Assembly (NCBI RefSeq): GCF_018314255.1
Contig: NZ_CP073066.1
Location: 868,001-932,000 of the forward strand
Length of the DNA: 64,000 bases
DNA from: Lentilactobacillus buchneri
Lineage (GTDB): Bacteria > Bacillota > Bacilli > Lactobacillales > Lactobacillaceae
Direction of reading: 5' to 3'
The position numbers were made by a program, and so were the translations under genes. The notes below the pieces were generated by a model. It did no database searches, was not told the DNA's origin, and saw only the letters and a list, made by a program, of their open reading frames with translations. This document shows, in pieces, positions 60,896-64,000 of this stretch; within the stretch, counting starts at the first letter, position 1, and each line of letters opens with the position of its first letter.

Positions 60896-61210
60896 CTATT
60901 TTTCGAGTTTCTTTTTCCCCGCATTCAAAACCTCATCAGACACATATTCACTGGTAAACCGCTGCAGTGGTGTGTACTGATGCCGATCCTTAAAAGCAAC
61001 TGGGATCGCTTGGATAATTCCAACCATCAAATTATTCTCGGTGATAAAGATCTGGCCGACCTGCTTGAACTTTCCCTTGGTGTGTTTGCCGGTCCGCCAG
61101 CTATGTAGCTTAAAGTCTCCGGATTCGTCGCGTTTGATGCGATACTGGCCGGAGTCATCGGTTTCCAGTGGGACGCCGATGAATTGGTTCACTTCGTACT
61201 TGCCTTTCAT
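60896..61210 (-). CDS. Hypothetical protein, 104 aa
   Basis: The protein MKGKYEVNQFIGVPLETDDS is basic, beta-rich and has no signal or membrane segment. Its pattern of short strands (QYRIKRDESGDFKLHSW, VGQIFITENNLMVGII) suggests a small barrel-like fold. AAAGGGCGG lies 6 bases before the ATG; a start six codons upstream is less likely. It is the first gene of a two-gene unit whose second gene is disrupted. No family is recognised. Confidence 0.68.
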   Translation of the reverse strand: MKGKYEVNQFIGVPLETDDSGQYRIKRDESGDFKLHSWRTGKHTKGKFKQVGQIFITENNLMVGIIQAIPVAFKDRHQYTPLQRFTSEYVSDEVLNAGKKKLEK

Positions 61211-61292
61211 GGAATTCCGCCCTTTCATGACTAATTTGTGAATAAAGTTAGAATTAAAATCTAATCTTTTTCAAAACACAACAATTATAGTT

Positions 61293-62488
61293 CCTCAATT
61301 GTCAAATCAAGTGCAACACTAAGAATCTATTCTTAGAAGTGGTCTAGTTGCTAAGCTAGTTCAGGCATTAGATCGGCTGGGCAGCGATAGTTCAATGACC
61401 GCCGTAGCCGGTTGTTTAAGGTATCTTGAGCCAGCTGAATGTCAATGAGTGAGGCCGAAGCCAAGGATCTGCCCTTCGGGAAGAACTCGCGCAAAAGGCC
61501 GTTAGTGTTCTCATTGGTTCCACGTTCCCATGGTGAATAAGGATGGGCAAAGTAGATGTCAGTTCCCTTGACTTGACTCAAGCTTGAGAACTCAGCACCA
61601 TTATCAAAAGTAATGGTTTTAAAGTGCTCGGTTCCATAGTCATATAAGGTATTCTGGAGGGCTTTCAAGCAAGTGTCGGCATGATAATTGGGAAGTTTAA
61701 CGATGATCTCTAAGCGACTAACACGTTCAGTCAAAGTCATTAATGCTGGCTCAGATTCAACCCGTTTGCCTTTGACCAAGTCACCTTCCCAGTGTCCAAG
61801 CTCTTGACGCGCTTGAACCATGGCGGGACGCTCTTCGATTGAATGGCCAGATTTTCTTATTGATTCGATGATGCTTTGCCCGGGGCATTTATCCGGCGAC
61901 GTAGTTTAGCTGTAGGTCTGAATTGCGGATAACTAAACGCTGGTCATCAATACCGGTACACCGTCGGTGTTGAGGGGCAGACAAGCCTTGGGTGATCAGT
62001 CTTGAATTGGTGGACAAAAGTATCCACACTATGCATCCTGGGACGCGCTTTTAAAGCTGTCACCAAAGCATTACAGAAGGTTTGACAATGATCAAAGAGT
62101 CCACGATAACAGCTATTTAGTCGGTGCTTACGATAAATTGCTTCACCAGTTTCTGCCAGATATGACTGTTCAAAGATATGAGTACTAGCGTTAATCTGTG
62201 TCGTTGTCCCACGTTTTAATTCACGTGAAATCGTGCTGGGATTACGATGAAGGGCCTGGGCAATCCGGCGGATAGACCAATCTAAGTCCCTTAGGGATTC
62301 AATTCGACCACGTTCAGCTAAATTGAGTTGGTGATACTGATTAGATATGATATTCTTAATTCGGGTCATGAAGATACCTCTTTCTTGTTTGTGGTGAATT
62401 AAGAATAGGTCTTCATGGCCTTTTTGACTAGTCTGAATAAAGAACTGGTCTAGTAGAGCAGGTGTTGCACTTCAATTTTAAATCGAGG
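61293..62488 (-). mobile_element. IS30-family element B (decayed) with 14-bp target duplication
   Basis: A 1196-bp element bounded by the 14-bp direct repeat CAACAATTATAGTT (61279-61292 and 62489-62502). The ends are imperfect inverted repeats of 27 bp starting CCTC and containing the perfect AAGTGCAACAC. It sits between the 104-aa gene and degV. Its transposase is frameshifted. Confidence 0.82.
61351..62369 (-). pseudogene. IS30-family transposase, frameshifted
   Basis: The N-terminal part has the IS30 HTH (LNLAERGRIESLRDLDWSIRRIAQALHRNPSTISREL). The C-terminal part shows the DDE residues: Asp in GHWEGDLVKG, Asp in ITFDNGAEFS and Glu in ERGTNENTNGLLREFFPKG. Frame changes near 61953, 61905 and 61875 break the middle, where SIEERPAMVQARQELGHWEG and LRRRINAPG can still be read in other frames. 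It belongs to a different IS30 subgroup from element A. Confidence 0.85.
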
Positions 62489-62552
62489 CAACAATTATAG
62501 TTATTCATGCTATACAATAATAATATAATAATTTTTCGAGGAATGGGGTAAA

Positions 62553-63395
62553 ATGATGAATCAAATTAAACTTGTGACCGACTCTGCGGCCCACTTATCA
62601 AAAATCGACCTTCAAGCATACGGAATTTCGGTCCTGAATCCACCAATTATTATGGATGGCAAGCTCCTTGGTTATGTCAACAAAATTAGCAGCGAGAAGT
62701 TCCTGCAATTATTTGATCAATGTTCCAATAAGCCGATCATTGGTGACGTCTCTGTCGGTGAAATCACTCGACTATACAATGAGTTGGGCGCTGACGGCAG
62801 CCAGATTCTCTCGATTCATTTAAGTGATAAGCTGTCGAATACTTACGCCAATGCCAAGACCGCTGCCAGCAAGTCGACCAGCCAAGTCACCGTCGTCAAC
62901 AGCCAGGTGACCGCCGCCGGACTATCCTATCAGGTCTTGGAAGCTGCCAAACTCATCGCGGCAGGTAAATCCATCCCGGACATTTTGCCCCAACTCACCA
63001 AAATCCGTAACCGCACCCGGATCTTCTTTTCGGTCCGCAACAACCAGCAGATCGTCAACAATCGCATCATCGGCAAGCTTCGCGGCTTCTTGGGCAAACA
63101 CGCCAACACCGCCTACATGATCAAATTTGGCGATAACGATTTCGACCTGGTTGCCCATGGTTCCAAAGACGAGTCGCTCAACGAATTCTGGCAGACCCAA
63201 ATGCAAGCGATGCACGACGAATGCATTGTTAAACTAACGATTCTGCATTCCGGCACCAACGCCCGGGCCCAGTTCTTGCGGGAAATGCTCAACGATGAGT
63301 TCCCATTTGTACCAATTTCCATCGTGCCAACCAACCCGGAGATGACCACCTTTATTGGTCGGGAGTCGACCGGCGTCACCTATTTACTCGGATAA
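62553..63395 (+). CDS. DegV family fatty-acid-binding protein
   Basis: The 280-residue protein begins IKLVTDSAAHLSKIDLQAYGI, the DegV opening, with ILSIHLSDKLSNTYANAKTAA (ligand-site Ser) and a C-terminal HSGTNARAQFL and ESTGVTYLLG. DegV/FakB proteins bind a fatty acid and present it to the kinase FakA for phospholipid synthesis. GAGGAATGGGG precedes the tandem ATG. It starts about 50 bases downstream of IS element B, so its promoter region was touched by that insertion. Confidence 0.87.
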   Translation: MMNQIKLVTDSAAHLSKIDLQAYGISVLNPPIIMDGKLLGYVNKISSEKFLQLFDQCSNKPIIGDVSVGEITRLYNELGADGSQILSIHLSDKLSNTYANAKTAASKSTSQVTVVNSQVTAAGLSYQVLEAAKLIAAGKSIPDILPQLTKIRNRTRIFFSVRNNQQIVNNRIIGKLRGFLGKHANTAYMIKFGDNDFDLVAHGSKDESLNEFWQTQMQAMHDECIVKLTILHSGTNARAQFLREMLNDEFPFVPISIVPTNPEMTTFIGRESTGVTYLLG

Positions 63396-63426
63396 TCTGC
63401 TGTTCAAAAAATGTTATGTAACCAAT

Positions 63427-63466
63427 AATGACCGCTAACGCAAATTCAACGTTAGCGGTCATTTTA
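63427..63466. terminator. Bidirectional terminator
   Basis: AATGACCGCTAACG pairs perfectly with CGTTAGCGGTCATT between convergent genes. Confidence 0.9.
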
Positions 63467-63482
63467 GATGTTAATTTACAAG

Positions 63483-64000
63483 TTAATCTGCCTCATGAAT
63501 TGGCTTTCCCTTGCGGACACTCTCCCGTTCCACTAATCGGGTGGCGACAACAACTTTTTCCGGCGTGTGCTCATCGTTGTCCAGGTTATTGTCCAGCAAG
63601 CCCAACAAGCGAACCGCAACGGCGCCCATCTTGCCAGTATTAACCTTAACTGCCGTCAGTGACGGGATCACGTACTTGGCAACCGCGGTGTCGTTAAAAC
63701 TGACTAAACTAACATCGTCCGGCACCTTCACCCCATTTTCATGGAGCGCCTTCAAAGCACCGACTGCCATGGCGTCGTTGGAAACAAACAGCGCGTTGGG
63801 GAACGATTCCTTCGACCGTTTCAGTGCTTCGTCAACGGTGTCATAACTGGACTGGAGGGTGTAATCACCGACAAATACATTGGCTGGATCATACAGGGAG
63901 CGCTTTTCGAGGTAGTTTTTGAAAACATCGAAGCGGTGGTCGGTAATCTTCAACTGATGATCACTGCTGTATTCGACACCGGAGATCATCCCAATGCGCT
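63483..64000 (-). CDS. LacI/GalR family regulator, C-terminal part
   Basis: This is the sensor-domain end of a LacI-type regulator; the 5' part lies beyond the window. It shows ALFVSNDAMAVGALKALHENGVKVPDDVSLVSFND and the subsequent ITSLTAVKVNTGKMG-like region with conserved Gly and Leu positions. The order is that of GalR/EbgR-type members, which sense galactosides or related sugars. Its target is outside the window. Confidence 0.85.
   Translation of the reverse strand, partial: RIGMISGVEYSSDHQLKITDHRFDVFKNYLEKRSLYDPANVFVGDYTLQSSYDTVDEALKRSKESFPNALFVSNDAMAVGALKALHENGVKVPDDVSLVSFNDTAVAKYVIPSLTAVKVNTGKMGAVAVRLLGLLDNNLDNDEHTPEKVVVATRLVERESVRKGKPIHEAD

Noticed and set aside
1..64000. CRISPR array, tRNA, rRNA, prophage or integrative element
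   Set aside because: No regularly spaced identical repeats, no cloverleaf or rRNA sequence, and no integrase, portal, terminase or relaxase were seen; the only mobile elements are the two IS30 copies.

Overview
The window looks like chromosomal DNA of a lactic acid bacterium of the family Lactobacillaceae. The genes are small and tightly packed with strong AGGAGG-type ribosome binding sites and frequent TTG starts. Marker families include a LacS-type permease with a fused EIIA domain, ClpL, a T-box leader, CcpA-type cre sites, a short-chain dehydrogenase close to the Lactobacillus R-specific alcohol dehydrogenase, and an LPXTG surface protein. A heterofermentative genus such as Lentilactobacillus or Levilactobacillus is likely, but the species cannot be fixed from the sequence alone. 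No rRNA, tRNA, CRISPR array or prophage was seen.

Layout. 1-8.5 kb: end of a PepO peptidase, a ROK glucokinase, methionine aminopeptidase, and housekeeping or repair genes (PgpA family, 3-methyladenine glycosylase, a beta-phosphoglucomutase-like HAD protein, RNase HI). 8.5-14.7 kb: an envelope-lipid block (acyltransferase, GT8 glycosyltransferase, acyltransferase), a multidrug-type ABC exporter and another GT8 gene. 14.7-23.4 kb: cytosine deaminase, KtrB/KtrA potassium uptake, a pyridoxine-kinase-type enzyme, an aldo/keto reductase and a Na+/H+ antiporter. 23.4-30 kb: redox and stress genes (flavodoxin-fold oxidoreductase, OsmC, ClpL, cold shock protein, nitroreductase) and a secreted alpha/beta hydrolase. 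30-40.3 kb: a LacS-like permease divergent from an AraC regulator, TraX, a heterodimeric ABC exporter operon ending in a lipoprotein, and a T-box-controlled ketopantoate-reductase family gene. 40.4-48.3 kb: one 2646-residue pilin-like LPXTG adhesin. 48.7-55.8 kb: MazEF, an SRAP protein, an SDR/LysR pair, a thiolase + DUF35 operon with a cre site, and a lipoate ligase divergent from a GcvH-like carrier. 56-64 kb: a LacI-GntP-SDR sugar acid locus, two decayed IS30-family elements (one splitting a small membrane-protein gene), a DegV protein and the end of a second LacI gene.

The strongest candidate for something undescribed is a family of long intergenic hairpin elements at about 3.4, 13.1-13.6, 17.5 and 20.9 kb. 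Their stems differ in sequence but keep pairing, while an asymmetric internal loop (GGTTA opposite a single base) is invariant. In three cases they start at or just after a stop codon. Other points of interest are a beta-clamp-type motif at the end of RNase HI, two enzymes lacking a catalytic residue (HAD Asp to Asn, SDR Tyr to Phe), a T-box on a ketoacid reductase, a GcvH-like/LplA pair, and an IS insertion that can be undone on paper to restore a gene.
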